Counted from the stretch's first letter, positions 45,787 to 57,707 are shown. The stretch is 64,000 bases of DNA from Pachyseris speciosa (GCA_016490735.1 JAEMWC010000038.1:894501-958500), one strand, 5' to 3'. Numbers and translations: made by a program. Notes: a model not told the origin generated them from the sequence alone.

Positions 45787-46048
45787 TTACAGAGACAGCC
45801 TCTGAAATTCGCCTGGGAGATTACCGCCTTCTGCCCGGTAAACCAAGTAGGAAAGTAGACTCCCTCAAAAAGACTGTCCTTAGCAGAAGATTTACACAAA
45901 ATTTGAGCTTGGCAACGCTTTGCCGTGGTGATAAGTCGTTGAACATTAAAAGGAAAATTCTGAGAAAATGAGACAACCATACAAATGACTAGAAATGATG
46001 GAAGAAGCATCGAGCGAAGCAAGTTAAAACTTGACACAAAGTAGCATT

Positions 46049-46175
46049 GTTGTGGTTCAATTTTATCCTTGGTTCAATTTTTATTTTCCTTTGTTTTGTC
46101 CTCATTATCATGCATTACAATACACAAGAACAAAAGAAAATAAAAATTGAACCAAGGATATAATTGAACTACAAC
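46049..46175. mobile_element. 127-bp MITE
   Basis: GTTGTGGTTCAATTTTATCC at left and (reversed) GTTGTAGTTCAATTATATCC at right; the arms continue TTGGTTCAATTTTTATTTTC, about 50 bp each. Flanked by AGCATT on both sides (46043-46048 and 46176-46181). Confidence 0.75.
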
Positions 46176-46294
46176 AGCATTTGCAAAGCGCCCACAGTAA
46201 AAGCAGCATGCGAAACAAATTAAGTGGTCACCGAAAATAGCTTCTGCAAACCCCGATCTGCCTCGTCCCCAGTCGTTCGCGATCGCTATAATAA

Positions 46295-46516
46295 GTGAGA
46301 GATGAGAAGGAGAGAATGGCAAATCCTGCATCCCAGATGGCGGCGCCGATAAGGTGGAAGACCGGTCCACGAAGAGTTAGAAGAAACAAAAATCGACATC
46401 TGCCCGGAGGAGATTGCTATAAGGATATGTTGTTTTTTGAAGAAAGAGGAGTGTGTGAGGTCATGTTTTCCTCCCCTAAATTCGCTTTCTTCAACCGCCT
46501 CGTTTATCCTTTGTAG
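46295..46516 (+). CDS. Possible small ORF or 5' exon, unrecognised
   Basis: 73 codons; an internal ATG (MAAPIRWKTGPRRVRRNKN) has AGATGGCGGC context, which resembles a YY1-type promoter/start element. The tail DCYKDMLFFEERGVCEVMF is non-repetitive. No splice partner or homologue recognised. Equally consistent with a chance ORF. Confidence 0.2.
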   Translation: MRDEKERMANPASQMAAPIRWKTGPRRVRRNKNRHLPGGDCYKDMLFFEERGVCEVMFSSPKFAFFNRLVYPL

Positions 46517-46657
46517 AATTGAACGGGTATGTTTTGGATTACCTGTCCGACTTTGCTCTTCAAGAAAACAAATAAAACACGTGATTAACAAGGCGTCTGG
46601 ACTTCCAAGTAAGGAGTTGACAATTCTGTTCAATGAAAAACAAAATGGCAAATATTT

Positions 46658-46708
46658 TAGCCTGTGTCACAGCGTTTTTCCGGTGAGAGGCGGCTGTGAC
46701 ACAGGCTA
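46658..46708. mobile_element. 51-bp micro-MITE with 9-bp target duplication
   Basis: TAGCCTGTGTCACAGCG and its near-perfect reverse complement CGGCTGTGACACAGGCTA around a 16-base spacer. Flanked by exact CAAATATTT (46649-46657, 46709-46717). TAGCCTG ends and 9-bp duplication match the elements at 3385 and 9326. Confidence 0.75.
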
Positions 46709-46758
46709 CAAATATTTAAGCTTATAAAAGCTTGACCTTACTATGATGAGTAAGATCG

Positions 46759-46998
46759 TTAGCACAGCACGCCGATCGGCAATTCTCCGAGAGAAACTTC
46801 TAAACATCGACTGTGTAATCTAAAAAAATCTTCCAGTGATGGCAGGGGCTCTTCATCATCTAGAAACTCTATCATCTTCCAGAAAGAAACGATTTTCATA
46901 TTTTTGAGCAGTTTCGCAGATCTTCGAGCCAGGATTTCGCAGGCTTTTAAGAGTGACTCTCTGTAACGACCGAGTGAGATTGTAAAAATGTGGCACAA
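46759..46998 (-). CDS. Possible coding fragment, unrecognised
   Basis: 79-codon minus frame with protein-like composition: ESLLKACEILARRSAKLLK, SFWKMIEFLDDEEPLPSLED, FFRLHSRCLEVSLGELP, stop. An acceptor-like CGTTACAG lies within the first codons (minus strand near 46968). I do not recognise the family; no upstream exon found. Could be a terminal exon, a retroposed fragment or chance. Confidence 0.3.
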   Translation of the reverse strand: MCHIFTISLGRYRESLLKACEILARRSAKLLKNMKIVSFWKMIEFLDDEEPLPSLEDFFRLHSRCLEVSLGELPIGVLC

Positions 46999-48863
46999 GG
47001 TTGAAAAATTGGGCCCTTTAATATTTTTTTCTACAGATAACCTATGGTCTGCTACGAATTGTGATATAAGTTTTAGGTTCTAGACTTTTTACATTTTTGA
47101 GAAAATTTCGAAAACCGTCGACAACCCGTGAAGCGGAAAAATCACAAAAATGAGGTCAACTTTCCTGATCGGAGAATCGAACTCGCGTGAAGGCGCATAA
47201 CAAATTATGGTTTTCCTTAGGCTATAATTTCATTTAGGAGTTACTGCTAAGCTGCTTTGATGATACTTTAGGCTTATAATTATAATTCCCGATCGAAGAG
47301 AAGCGAAATTTCCAAACTTTGGAAATCAAATATACTATACCGTTCTCAAACATCTCAAAGCATGCTCGGTATTACTTAAAATTCTTTCAAAATTCAATTC
47401 TAGCAAGTAAAAGAGAAGTACTTGAACGTGGTATAATTGTTTGCTTTGGAAAAATTACTTCTGCAACGAGCGACCCCATGGAAGTTGACCCAATTTGACC
47501 TTCAGAGTGATTTTGATTGACCGGGAATGTAAACAACTCGACCCGCTTTCGCTCGCTTTCTAGTCAAACCATTGAAAAGCCCTGCCATTTCCCATTAACA
47601 CTACGTAGTAAACCCACCTAAGGTAAAACCTCGGTGACAGCTTACCTTCAAAATGAGTGTTTGAGGGCAAATAATTTCGATGTTCCTCGCTAACATTTCC
47701 TAACTTTCTTGCTACTGCCCTCAGGAACTGGCGTTTATATCGGACAGCGGCATTTTTTCCCCGCCTTGTGCAATATTTTCCCAGTAAATGAATCCATGTC
47801 TTGCATATCAAGAGTCCTTGGGTATCTATAGAGGTTTGTATTAAACATTTGTGATGCAAAGAGGCAACAACTGAAGGAACTAATATTTAACTGAATATTA
47901 GACTCAAAGTTGTCATCGATGTCACGCAATCTTTACATGTAAGTGATCACGTGCCGCAAATACATCCGCGTGGATGTTTTGGGCCTTGATCATGTCTTCA
48001 CTTTCTTCTTTACTAACATACATGTTTTAAAGACTTGCTATCAAAGGACTGGGCGCTCAACTCAAATGCTTTTCGTAGACGGTAGATTTATGAACCAGCA
48101 AAAGAAGTACCTGACTGAGAAATGTCCCCAAGGTGAGCGGTTACGACAAAAAGCCATCCAGCATCACTTGCGCATGCAAGGGAAACGGATGTTGACCAGT
48201 GAGAAGCGTTTTGTAAAAGTACACGGTTGTAAATAAATTTTGCTCCAGATGCAGTTTTTTTTTTTTCGGCCTTCACCCACACAGGACGTTTTTTCAATAT
48301 CTTCCAGCAGGGGCACAGTGAACAGACCCGGTAGAGACATGCGTGAGCGAAAGAAAGAGACACCGCGAGGCCGAGATTGATTTTAAGCACATAAAGGGTG
48401 AAAACTCTCTAACCACAGGTTTGAAACCACACCCTACCTACAGCTCCCTATACCCCATCTACTTTGAACTTGAAGCGGCACTTCTTGTGTGGGCGCAAGC
48501 AGAAAAAATTTCCTGCACAGCAAACTTTATTTAAATTGGTCAACATCCAGTCATTTGTGCACTAATCTTGTTCGTTCGTACTTCACGGAGTAGACAGAAT
48601 AGTCTTTTCTTATAAGCAATGGTTTGTTTGATGTTTTTTTTTTTACTTTTTTTCAACTTGGACAGTAAGAACATAGTTTAAGATGACGGTACTGTCTTGG
48701 CTGGATCGCGCAAAATTTAAGTTTAAATAGTTTCAATCCAAAACTAAAAACTGGTGTAAATTTCTAATCAATCCAAGGAGTTCGAAAGGAAGTACATTCA
48801 AATTGCTTGGAGTTTAAATTGAAGAGGTTTAAGGGTTTATATGGACTTATAAAAGATATCTGG

Positions 48864-48998
48864 TCACTCTTCTCCCAGATCTACTGCGTTCAGCTGGGCT
48901 GCGCGTGAGAAGCCGTTGTCTTTCGCATTCTCATCTTCCTACTCCTCACTGTCACTGTCCTCTGAATCGCCAGCTATGACTTTTGGGCGCTTCACCAT
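48864..48998 (-). pseudogene. Acidic protein fragment with one internal stop, unrecognised
   Basis: Minus frame MVKRPKVIAGDSEDSDSEE, stop, EDENAKDNGFSRAAQLNAVD LGEE, stop. The acidic/serine run followed by an ordinary sequence looks like a piece of a nuclear protein gene with a later nonsense change. Sits inside the 3-kb TIR element. Identity unknown. Confidence 0.3.
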
Positions 48999-49224
48999 TC
49001 ACACTGCTAGTTATTTTTAAGACACGTACGCTTGCCGCTAACTATAAATCGTAACTTAATAAACTTCTTTTCGCTGTCCTATGAAAATGTGGTTAACCAT
49101 AGGTCCTGGCTAGCAGAGAAGGACGCGTCTAAGTTAAAAAATAAGTTTTCCCACTTTGAGCAATCACGTGGGAATTCCTTTTAGCTTGCGTAATAGGCGC
49201 AAATGTGGTATGCCACTTCAGGAA

Positions 49225-49360
49225 TAGCCTGCGTAGCAGGTGCTACAAAAGGAATGGGAAGGGGGAAAGCGGGAAGCGAAGCGAAGTGATAGGAGAGCGC
49301 GCACCGAGTGCGCGCGCTTTCACCCTTCCCTTTTCCTTTACCAGCGCCTGCCACGCAAGG
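49225..49360. mobile_element. GCCTGCGTAGCAGG-type MITE, decayed
   Basis: Left TAGCCTGCGTAGCAGGTGCT, right GCGCCTGCCACGCA (imperfect complement), with GAGAGCGCGCACCGAGTGCGCGCGCT in the middle. Nested in the 3-kb TIR element. Confidence 0.55.
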
Positions 49361-49825
49361 AATGGGAATACGGCCCCAAATTTCAGGCTAGTTCTCTTCA
49401 AGGGACACTCTGAGTCTTTGCCGTGTACCCGGCTTACAGAAAATTATGGAAGGCAACTCCCACGCCGATTCTCAAAGAAATTCCTATAACTTGCATGTAC
49501 TGAGCAGCGGTTCTAATGATAAGTATAAAAAGACCACCTTCTAAAACATTCGATTGTGGATTATTAATACTGGAAGCAGCTTCCTCATTATTGTTATTTA
49601 TATACAATATTCTTAAACAGCGGCACTTAGGAAGCACATAATCAGATAGCGTGACTCTCAGGTTAATTATTGAATTTAGGAAACGTGTACATACAGATAA
49701 AAAAGCCTTTATGTAGCATACCATCCATGCCATCATAATTTAAGCGTCAACTTCTTCTTTTAAGTGACCTAGGCCTGTTGTGACGGTGAGCACGATTGGG
49801 ACCCGTGCTGAGATCTCCGCGATCT

Positions 49826-49934
49826 TAACCTGCGTAGCTGGCGGTTTTCTTCGGAAGCGCTCGAGCGATCTTTTGCCCTCCGCCCTATTTTCCTCGGCGC
49901 GCTCCTCAACAGAAACCGCGAGCTACGCAGGCTA
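49826..49934. mobile_element. CCTGCGTAGCTGGCGGTT-type MITE
   Basis: AACCTGCGTAGCTGGCGGTT at left and AACCGCGAGCTACGCAGGCTA complement at right; same TAGCCTG-like superfamily as the neighbour at 49225. No clean duplication, so older. Confidence 0.6.
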
Positions 49935-52753
49935 CCGAAGATAGAGAATCAAAAATGTTGCTGAACATTGACTGCAAAAAGCATTAATTTTATTATGATA
50001 TTTATATAGTAAAATTACAATGTATTCTCCGCCTCTTGAGATCATTATTTTATTATTATGCTCGGGTATTATCGCACGATCATCGGGATTACACACCATA
50101 CAGTTGTCCTACTGCATTATAGACAAAAACCGTATGTTACGCTGAATAGAACGAAAAGATATATTACAGAACTTACACCACCATCAACCTAATAAAAACT
50201 GCAATGAACTGTACCGACCAACTGCTGGAGCGTCTTCGAGAATGGTGCTGTGAACGCTCCGGAGAATAGGAATAAAGATACCAAAACGCAAAATTTTGCC
50301 GGCAAATACGAAACACAATAAACTTAAGCACATCAGTTGCAAAGTAGCAGTAGAATCACCATACCGTCGATCGCGACTCTTCTTCTTCAGTTTCCCCGTG
50401 CATCAGTACAGTATATAAAATGATGAAACCACAGACCACATGTAAGCAAGTACTCTTGAGTACACTCAGAACCGTCAAGAACAGTGCGGAGGTATCCCAT
50501 TTCTCAGCAAGTCGAAGTTCACCACACCAGATGTGCAATTATTTAAATATTGTTTAAGGCTACTGTCAGTCCCTCAAAAAAATTACTGATCCCAGATTCC
50601 GGGGCTGTGATCCCTGACCCCAGGGATGTGATCCCTGATCCCATATACCTCGTTACGACCCTGCCACTGACTATCCCGCTCAGGTGAGTTGCATGTAAAG
50701 GCGGGCTATGTTTTAACCCCCCTGGCCGGGTAACTCGGTTAGCCGAGGCACCCTCCCTCCATGTAAACAGGCCCTAAATGTGTTCGCGTGTAAACAACGA
50801 TTCAAAGTATTGCATCAAAAAATAAATAAATAAATAAATAAATTCAAAACCAATATGCTAAACTTGTATGTTAGTAAGGAAGAAAACGAAGACATGATCA
50901 AATATTGACGCGGATGTATTTGCGGCACGTGATCACTTACATTAGTCTAGTGGCTTAACGCAAAATTTGAGACGGATCGTGACATAGCGGACAAAAGTAC
51001 CAAACTTTGCATGTAGTTTCCTTGGGATATGAGTATTAAATCTGGGATGGGTGCCCAAGGTAGAAACTTCTCGTTAAGGTATAAACTGGGAAATACTTGT
51101 CATCCTCACACTGCTGTGCTTGGTAACCAGGCTTTTTGTCTCAAAATAGTATTTTTGACAGTTTTGAAGCGTAAAATGGCTCAAAATTAATGTAAGGATT
51201 TCCCTGAAATATAATTGCTTATTTTCCTTTATAAAATGTTTCAAAATTGTCTGGTTACCAAGCAATTAGTATTTTTCTAATTTATAAGCCATTTAGAAAG
51301 TTTGTTAGGCAATAAAATAATATATATATTTAGCCAAGCCTAAAAGCGGAGCTCCAAAAGCATTCTTTTTCTACTGGCATTTACATATAGTGTGCTGGTC
51401 ATATCACCCATCTGACCTCACTCAAGCTACAGACCCAAGGCTGTAAAAAATAGTATGGAAAGGTGATCTGAGCCAGTGTCACAGTGGATTTGGACCCCCG
51501 CAGATTTGCACCCTCCAGTCCAGATCTGCTTGTGGATCAGATTTGGACCCCCTAGTCCAGAACTGCTAGTAGATGTGAACCCCCTTTTACGGATTTGGAC
51601 CCCCACCCCTCCTAAAAACAAGCATTATATTCAGTAAGGTAATAAAAATTCCTTTGCAAATTGAGTTTGGAGATGTTAAAAAGCAAAAAAAATATATTGA
51701 GGTAGGTTTAAAAAAAAACAATCTTTAATACTTTGTGTAAAAAAGAACCTGCAACGCTAGTTTGCATCTATAAATTTTTAAAACAAAACATTTCTTAACA
51801 TCTTAGAGCAATACCTAAGGACAGGTCTGTTTCCCCGTTTAACTGTAGGCTACTTAGTTATGGTTTAGAGCCACTAGAAATTGGTGGAGAAGCCTGGTGA
51901 ATGCTATTTTGAATCAGTATCCGACATCAGACATATAGTGATTCAGATCATCACTTCATAATGAATGCAATTTCAGTTATCCCAAGCCTCCCATGAGACG
52001 GTTGGAAATCAGAAATTGTGTATCCTCTGGATATATGTATGCATGAAAAAAATTTATGAAAGAAAGATACATGGAAATCAATAAAAATATTTAGATGATA
52101 TGCATTAAGGCCAAGATATTTCTTTTGATCAGTTACTTCTTGACCTTACTATCGCAAAAACTGCTTGCTGACATTAAGCTCATCAATCAATGCACCTACA
52201 GTGTTTTCAAAAAGAAATCCAGCTGCATTTCTGGCCAGCCAAGTGCAAGACTAAGCAACTTGATAATAAAATATTGGGCATTTGGTTGATATCACTATCA
52301 AGGTAATTAACAATGTAGTATGAGGATTTAAGGTAATGATTCACCAAAGCAAAAGTGCTGGAAATCCGTGTTAGCGATCTTAACTTGATTTTCTATTTTG
52401 CAAGAAAGGTAAGGACTAGTCTCACATTTCTCCATGTACATTTGAAATTGCACAACATACTTCATCAAACATCAAAAATCCCATTACACATTAGTGCCAA
52501 ATGTCATCCAAACATACCACAAGATTGGTGTGACCAGCTATGAATAAAATTAATTGAAAGACTGCATGCAGGAGAAGGAAGTCCAAAGGATTAATGAGAA
52601 TGAGACATTAATGAGACATTAATGAGAAAAAGCTTACTTTAAGTTTAGTAATGCTTTGTCATGCGAATACATCTAAGTTGATACAAAAAAAAGTGCATGA
52701 CTGGAGAATAATTGGGAGGAAGTAAATTCCCATACAAAGAATATTATCTAATA

Positions 52754-53184
52754 CAGTAATAGCTCACGTATAAGAACCTGGGTTTTAAGAACCTGTTAAG
52801 CTAAAATTTTCATTTTAAGCCCCCTCCACATAAGAAGCTATTAAGGCTAAAATTTTAAGTTAGGTTCTTATCAGTGGGGTTGCTGTAAAAGAGTAAAGGT
52901 AGAAACTGCTGAATGAGTTTCTTTGTTATGTTTTGTTAAGGACATATACTGTACCTGCAGTGAACTAGCTATAGGCATTTCTCTATGGTACAAATAAATG
53001 ATTTATACTGTATTATGAGATGATATTTATCATATATATAGTATATTCAGATAAAATTCATATGAAAATTTAAGAACCTATTTTAAGAACCTTGGTAGCC
53101 TAAATTTGCTTTCAGTACCATTTATATAAGAATCTATTTAGGCTAAATTAGAAAATTCTGGTTCTCATACGTGGGCTATTACTG
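52754..53184. mobile_element. TA-flanked MITE in copy D
   Basis: Same family and same homologous position as 7928-8344 and 16213-16643; CAGTAATAGC(T/C)CACGTAT ends, TA on both sides. Confidence 0.8.
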
Positions 53185-53720
53185 TACTACACATTCTAAA
53201 AACTAAGAGGTGAAATTTAAACGTGGCCCAAAGCTAACCTAATCAAATTAAATCAAATACTTGTCTCTTACAAGTCACCCCTGCTTTGAGATTGACACTA
53301 AAAATAAAGAAGTAAAATTGAAATACAATCCAACGCTAACCTAATTAAATTACATACTTGTCACTCACAAGCTACATCTGATTTAAAATTGACACAAATA
53401 ATGTAATAGATAGGACTTAAAACTGCTTAAAGAAGGTGCATGCATGATGTTCGATGGAACACCATTCCAGTCTGGTATGTAGCGATTATAAAAAGAAAAG
53501 CTGAAGGCCATATATATATTTAGCCAGGCCAAGCCTAGAATCGGAGTTGCACACTCTCACCGAGCAACTTCGCATGGCTTTATTTGGGCCAGTTTAATTT
53601 GTGTCCAAAACAATTGAGCAGCAGCAGGGAAAACGAAGAGTTTTCGATAGCAAACGTCTGCAAAAAAAAATACAGACATTCGTGAGTCCTAACTACTTTC
53701 AGATGAAAGCGTAACGGAAT

Positions 53721-54161
53721 TCAAAGCGGATTAAAAGAAACAAACACTACAAGCGAACAAAGTACGATGCGAGTGTTATGCTGAAAGAAGGAGAAGGTGG
53801 AGAAATTAAACAAAACTAGCTTGTAATAATAATAGCTTGTACTGATTAGTCTAGAAAAATCGGTATTTATTTTGACATTAATGCCCGTAGAAAAGACAAT
53901 AAAGGGTAAAAGCTGATCGTTAAGAGTAGTCAACAGGAATTGACCGCGGTTCAGAAACAACAGAACAACAAACACGAGTATTACAAGAAAACAAAGCAGA
54001 ATACGAATAACATTTCTTCGAAGATTCTTGGAGAAGGTGGAGAAATTAGACAAGTAACAAAAATTGCTTAGCAATTTTGACATAAATGTCCGTAGAAAAG
54101 ACAAAAAAGAGGTCCACACCTGATCGTTTAGAGCAGTCAACAGGAATCGCTGAGGCAGCAA
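53721..54161 (-). other. ORF conserved with copy C (146 codons), coding status doubtful
   Basis: Nearly identical to the ORF at 15234-15677, differing by one Tyr in the YYYY run and two or three substitutions. Same two-half internal repeat. Treated as foldback subrepeat DNA unless selection can be shown. Confidence 0.4.
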
Positions 54162-54378
54162 TCACTCGCAACGCGACAGAGTTGAATAATAGCGCCATTT
54201 CCAACAAAATCTTTCCTTGGCTGACACAAAACGCTAAAGAGCTTTAATAGTTTTACTGGTAATTACCATGTCTTCTGAAGAACCTTCTTCAATTAATGAT
54301 TCTCAGTAGCAAAGCGTCATCCAGTTAACGAAGAAACCGCTTGCCAAACCACACCAGCATTTCTCTCGCAGACCCGTC

Positions 54379-55830
54379 CTGTTTTGGCCATATCTTCATG
54401 TGCCATTTTGAAGAGAAATGGGTTCTTAACAACAACGTTCGTCCTTCTATTTGGTTTCGATACGTTGACGATACCTTCACCTTGTTCGACAGTAAAAGCA
54501 CAGCAACTCAGTTTCTACACTACCTCAATAACTGTCACTCAAATATCAAATTCACCATTGAATTTGAAGAGAACAATACAATCCCTTTCCTGGACATTCT
54601 CATCAAACGCCACAGTCAAACTTTCTCAACATCCATCTACCGAAAGGAGACCTTTACCGGCCTGTACACAAAATGGGACTCCTTCACACCTAGGAAATAC
54701 AAAGTAAACCTCATCCGCACGCTCACTTTTCGTTGTTTCCGCATCTGTTCGTCACCTTCTCAATGCGGTCTTGTTTAAATGAACTGAGGAAGTTGTTGTT
54801 ACAAAACGGTTATCCTGCTGGTGTTGTCAATTACAACATTTCCATTTCCATTTCCATTTATTTGCCATTAACCACATAAGAATACAAAATTTAAAAATAC
54901 GAAACACAAGAAATTTATAATAACTTAAACTTAAGACAATAGAATACAAATGTTTAAGGTGGTAATGACAAGAAAGCCTATATAGAAGCCGGGGGCTTAT
55001 GAACTATAGGCTTCCTGACAATATAGGATACATCATACGAATTGCGGGGACAGCATGAAATATGAAATGTATTATTTTAAAAAGAAAAGAAAAAAAAAAA
55101 AAGAAAAAGAAGAAGTAAGTAGCTCAACAATGAGTATATTTGCCTAAGAAGGTCTTTTCCCAAACAAACGGATGCTTTCACTGTTTTGAATGTCATGACT
55201 TAACGAGTTGAAAAACTTAGGTCCTTGAAACCGAATTGATAATAACCGATTAACCGATAACCGATAACCGATTAATAATGTTCTGAACAGGCAACAAAAC
55301 AGACCGAAGATTCCAACCACCACAGTCCCCAAAAAGGAAATAATCTTAGTTCTACCTTATTTAGGAGTACAAAGCAAAATTATTACCAAACAACTGAAGA
55401 CCTGCATTAGTAAATTTTATGGCTGCATTGATCTTAAGGTTATTTTCCAAAGCGCTCATCGCATTAAGTCTCTTTTTCCCTACAAAGATAGAATTAACCG
55501 TTCCCAAGTGTCAAAAGTTGTTTATAAAGCTAGTTGTTGGGACTGCCAGGATTTCTACATTGGAAAACAAAACGCAGATTGCATGACAGAAAAACTGAAC
55601 ATTTTAAAGCGATCACGAGTAGCTGTCATGCATCTGCTATCGCAGACCACGTCATGTCAACTGGTCACAACTTAAAATGGGACCACTTTGAGATATTGGC
55701 GAAAGGTCGGTCAGACACTCATTGCAAGATAAAGGAGACTCTACTAATTAGAGAATTGAAACCTACCTTAAATGAAAATGTAAGCAGCGAAAAGCTGTAT
55801 CTCTATTAGCTTGCATCTTTTATATGCAAA
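54379..55830 (+). pseudogene. Penelope-like element fragment: RT C-terminal part and GIY-YIG endonuclease, interrupted
   Basis: RT part 54379-54838: WFRYVDDTFTLF (catalytic YVDD), NTIPFLDILIKRH, TSIYRKETFTGLYTKWDSFT, then LRKLLLQNGYPAGVVNY. An antisense LINE tail interrupts at 54839-55312. Coding resumes with TTTVPKKEIILVLPYLG, SKIITKQLKTCISKF, then CWDCQDFYIGK (GIY-YIG core), a 1-base deletion near 55562, and in the next frame TKRRLHDRKTEHFKA, HASAIADHVMSTGHN, IKETLLIRELKPTLNEN, stop 55807-55809. RT followed by GIY-YIG defines Penelope-like elements (established). 5'-truncated at the foldback junction; dead. Confidence 0.85.
54839..55312 (-). mobile_element. LINE 3' tail inserted antisense in the PLE
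   Basis: On minus the 3' end is a (TGGAAA)n tail (plus TTTCCATTTCCATTTCCATT at 54839-54858). The coding end reads SIRFQGPKFFNSLSHDIQNS then ESIRLF, the C-terminal signature of CR1/L2-like LINE ORFs. Severely 5'-truncated. A (CCGATTAA)-type minisatellite occurs at 55243-55276. PLE coding can be followed exactly on both sides, so its insertion is younger than the PLE. Confidence 0.7.
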
Positions 55831-57411
55831 TTATTTTTGGTTAAAAGAAAACCAACTGGGCTGCATGAAGTGAAATTCGTAAGAGGGAATAGGAGGGGTT
55901 CATTACAAAACCTCATGTTCCAAAAGGGGAGGGGGAGGGGGTATTAGAGAGGGGGTGCTTATTACAGAAAAACGACTTCCTAACGGGGGGCTTATTAGAA
56001 AGGGGGGGGGGCCTTAATAGAGCTTTTACGGTATGAGAACTGCGGATTTATTAGTGTTCTAATTGATCCGAAATTGTGTGAAAAAGCGTCTTGAAATTGG
56101 TGTTGTTTTGAGTTTGTGCGATGTGACGTAAGGGGTGCATTCGATTTTTTGATTTCGTGCGACAGCTGTAAGAAACGTTGGCGAATTAAAAGCTGTTTGC
56201 TATTCCTAGGCGTAGTGGCAGATTTAAGTCGCATCGAGAACGTTTTTAATATAGTAAAGCGCGAGTTAAATTAAAAAGACAAGCAGTAAGACTGAGTATC
56301 ACATATGAGACATTTCAAGAGTTGGCTTATCGCGAAGGGGAATTCTTGACAATCACTTTTGACTCAACGTATAAGCGCAAAACAGAAGCAGACACGCCGA
56401 AGACTGAAAACATATTATGTTTTGGTAAAAATAAACCTGATGAAAGGAAAGTCAATATTTTATTTACTCGTATTTTCTTACACAGGAACCGTGAGGTCTG
56501 GAAATCATTTTATTGTATCACATAAAAACGTGTGGTGATGTTAATTTCAAAGAACGTAAACAAACCATTACTTGGTAGATCTAACTCTGGTTCATACGTC
56601 ATTTCTGAAACCGAATAGAGCTGCGTAACTTAGAATGATGTCCAACTATTCCGCAGAAAGCAAAACAACCTTTCATAGTATTTCATGGCCATCTTTGCGC
56701 TTGCTCTCAGAAGAAACTAAAATTACCTGCGATTACGTCAACACCGAAATCGGCACGAAAATACACTTTCAGCCTTGGTCATTTCTAAGCCTTATAACAT
56801 AGCAAAAGCACACTACCTCCTGTATCGATTGTCCAGGTAAAAGAACGGTCATACAAGGTAATAGAACGGCCATACAATGAAAACGTATTCAGACAACCAG
56901 TTGCAAAACGTTCGACACACCGGCTGCCTATATAAAGACTCACTCTTCTCTAAAACTCTCCCTTGACAGTTACTGCACGACAGGCAAGACTCCCCTCCCT
57001 CCTCTCCCTTGACAGTTACTGCACGACAGGCTAGACTCCCCTCCCCACCTCTTCCTTAATCATTGTTGTTGGACCGCATTTTCTGCATGGCCTTGCATTT
57101 GTTCGAACAGAAAATATGGTCCAACAACATTGATAAGGGAAGCGGGAGTGACACCTCTTTTCAATTCAGTCGAAATTAAGTGTACCGTCTCAAGTATTTT
57201 TGCAACTGGTTGTATGTAGCTTCCAAATGCGGATAGGTTGATAACGTAGACATCAAACTTGAGTGAACGTGGCCCTAGTTAATCTTGGACTACCCCTGAA
57301 ACATAATAAGGCTTTGTATGAACCATGACATTGGATTCTCCTCTCGAGCGTATGAACTGAAAGTAACTAAACCGATGGTGCTATTTTTGTTATTTTATTT
57401 TAATTTTTTAG
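55831..57411. other. Intron stretch with small repeats
   Basis: G-rich runs at 55927-56010; about 48-bp direct repeat CTCTCCCTTGACAGTTACTG at 56956 and 57003; an inverted repeat TTGTTGTTGGACCGCATTTTCTG / CAGAAAATATGGTCCAACAA (57063-57132). ORF 56322-56525 unrecognised. No gene supported. Confidence 0.5.
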
Positions 57412-57480
57412 GATTTTAAGCGACAACCAGTTGGATTTCTTGCGGGATGGAGTATTTAACAACACCCGTCTGTATCAACT
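57412..57480 (+). CDS. LRR exon 3 of the LRR gene
   Basis: 69-nt exon between a T-rich tract plus TTAG and GTAAGT. Phase 2, coding ILSDNQLDFLRDGVF then NNTRLYQL: a 23-residue repeat, one residue shorter than its neighbours in the variable part after the Phe. The usual Pro of LPxG is Arg here. Confidence 0.85.
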
Positions 57481-57635
57481 GTAAGTCATATACTCTTAAA
57501 CATACAAAGTAAAAATGTAAACAAGAATCCAACTGTACCAGGAACAAATGATCGACCGAATACAAAAGGAAATAATGAAAAATCGTGGACTTCTTTTTAG
57601 ACAAACGTTATAAATAAACTTTTAATTGTCTGCAG

Positions 57636-57707
57636 GCAATTGGATAACAATCAACTGAAGGAACTGCCATCTGGAATTTTTCATCATAATGATAACTTGC
57701 TTGAGCT
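57636..57707 (+). CDS. LRR exon 4 of the LRR gene
   Basis: 72-nt exon between GTCTGCAG and GTGAGT, only 155 bp after the previous exon. Phase 2, coding QLDNNQLKELPSGIF then HHNDNLLEL. No further LRR exon recognised to the right edge, so the gene continues beyond the window or via exons I cannot identify. Confidence 0.85.

Larger units (their letters stand above)
47937..50943. mobile_element. 3-kb TIR element
   Basis: Left ATGTAAGTGATCACGTGCCG and right (reversed) ATGTAAGTGATCACGTGCCG match exactly, continuing CAAATACATCCGCG, then after a small indel TTGATCATGTCTTC and TACTAACATACA, so the TIR is about 90 bp. Target duplication is unclear. Interior: + ORF 47943-48236 starts inside the TIR and has no recognised domain; an acidic pseudogene-like fragment (48864-48998); two nested MITEs. 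No transposase catalytic motif recognised. Confidence 0.65.
51320..54378 (+). repeat. Foldback-like repeat family, copy D (outer plus inner module)
   Basis: Colinear with copy B and with the reverse of copy C: outer starts TTTAGCCAAGCCTAAAAGCG, inner starts about 53509 (GCCAAGCCTAGAATCGGAGT). Ends sharply at GCAGACCCGTCC, where Penelope-like RT sequence begins; the remaining inner sequence seen in B and C is absent. Closest to copy C. Carries a MITE at 52754-53184 and the minus ORF 53721-54161. Confidence 0.8.
37445..57411 (+). other. 20-kb intron of the LRR gene
   Basis: Bounded by GTAGGT at 37445 and TTTTTTAG at 57410-57411. Filled by the tRNA-unit array, MITEs, two large inverted-repeat structures, foldback copy D and a PLE/LINE nest. 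Stretches 39.3-40.1, 41.6-42.7, 43.0-44.5, 47.0-47.9, 50.9-51.3 and 55.9-56.9 kb show no gene I can support. Confidence 0.6.

Noticed and set aside
47866..47900. Possible extra LRR exon (CAACAACTGAAGGAACTA)
   Set aside because: Only a few codons match; stop follows at once and no LPxGxF or splice sites.
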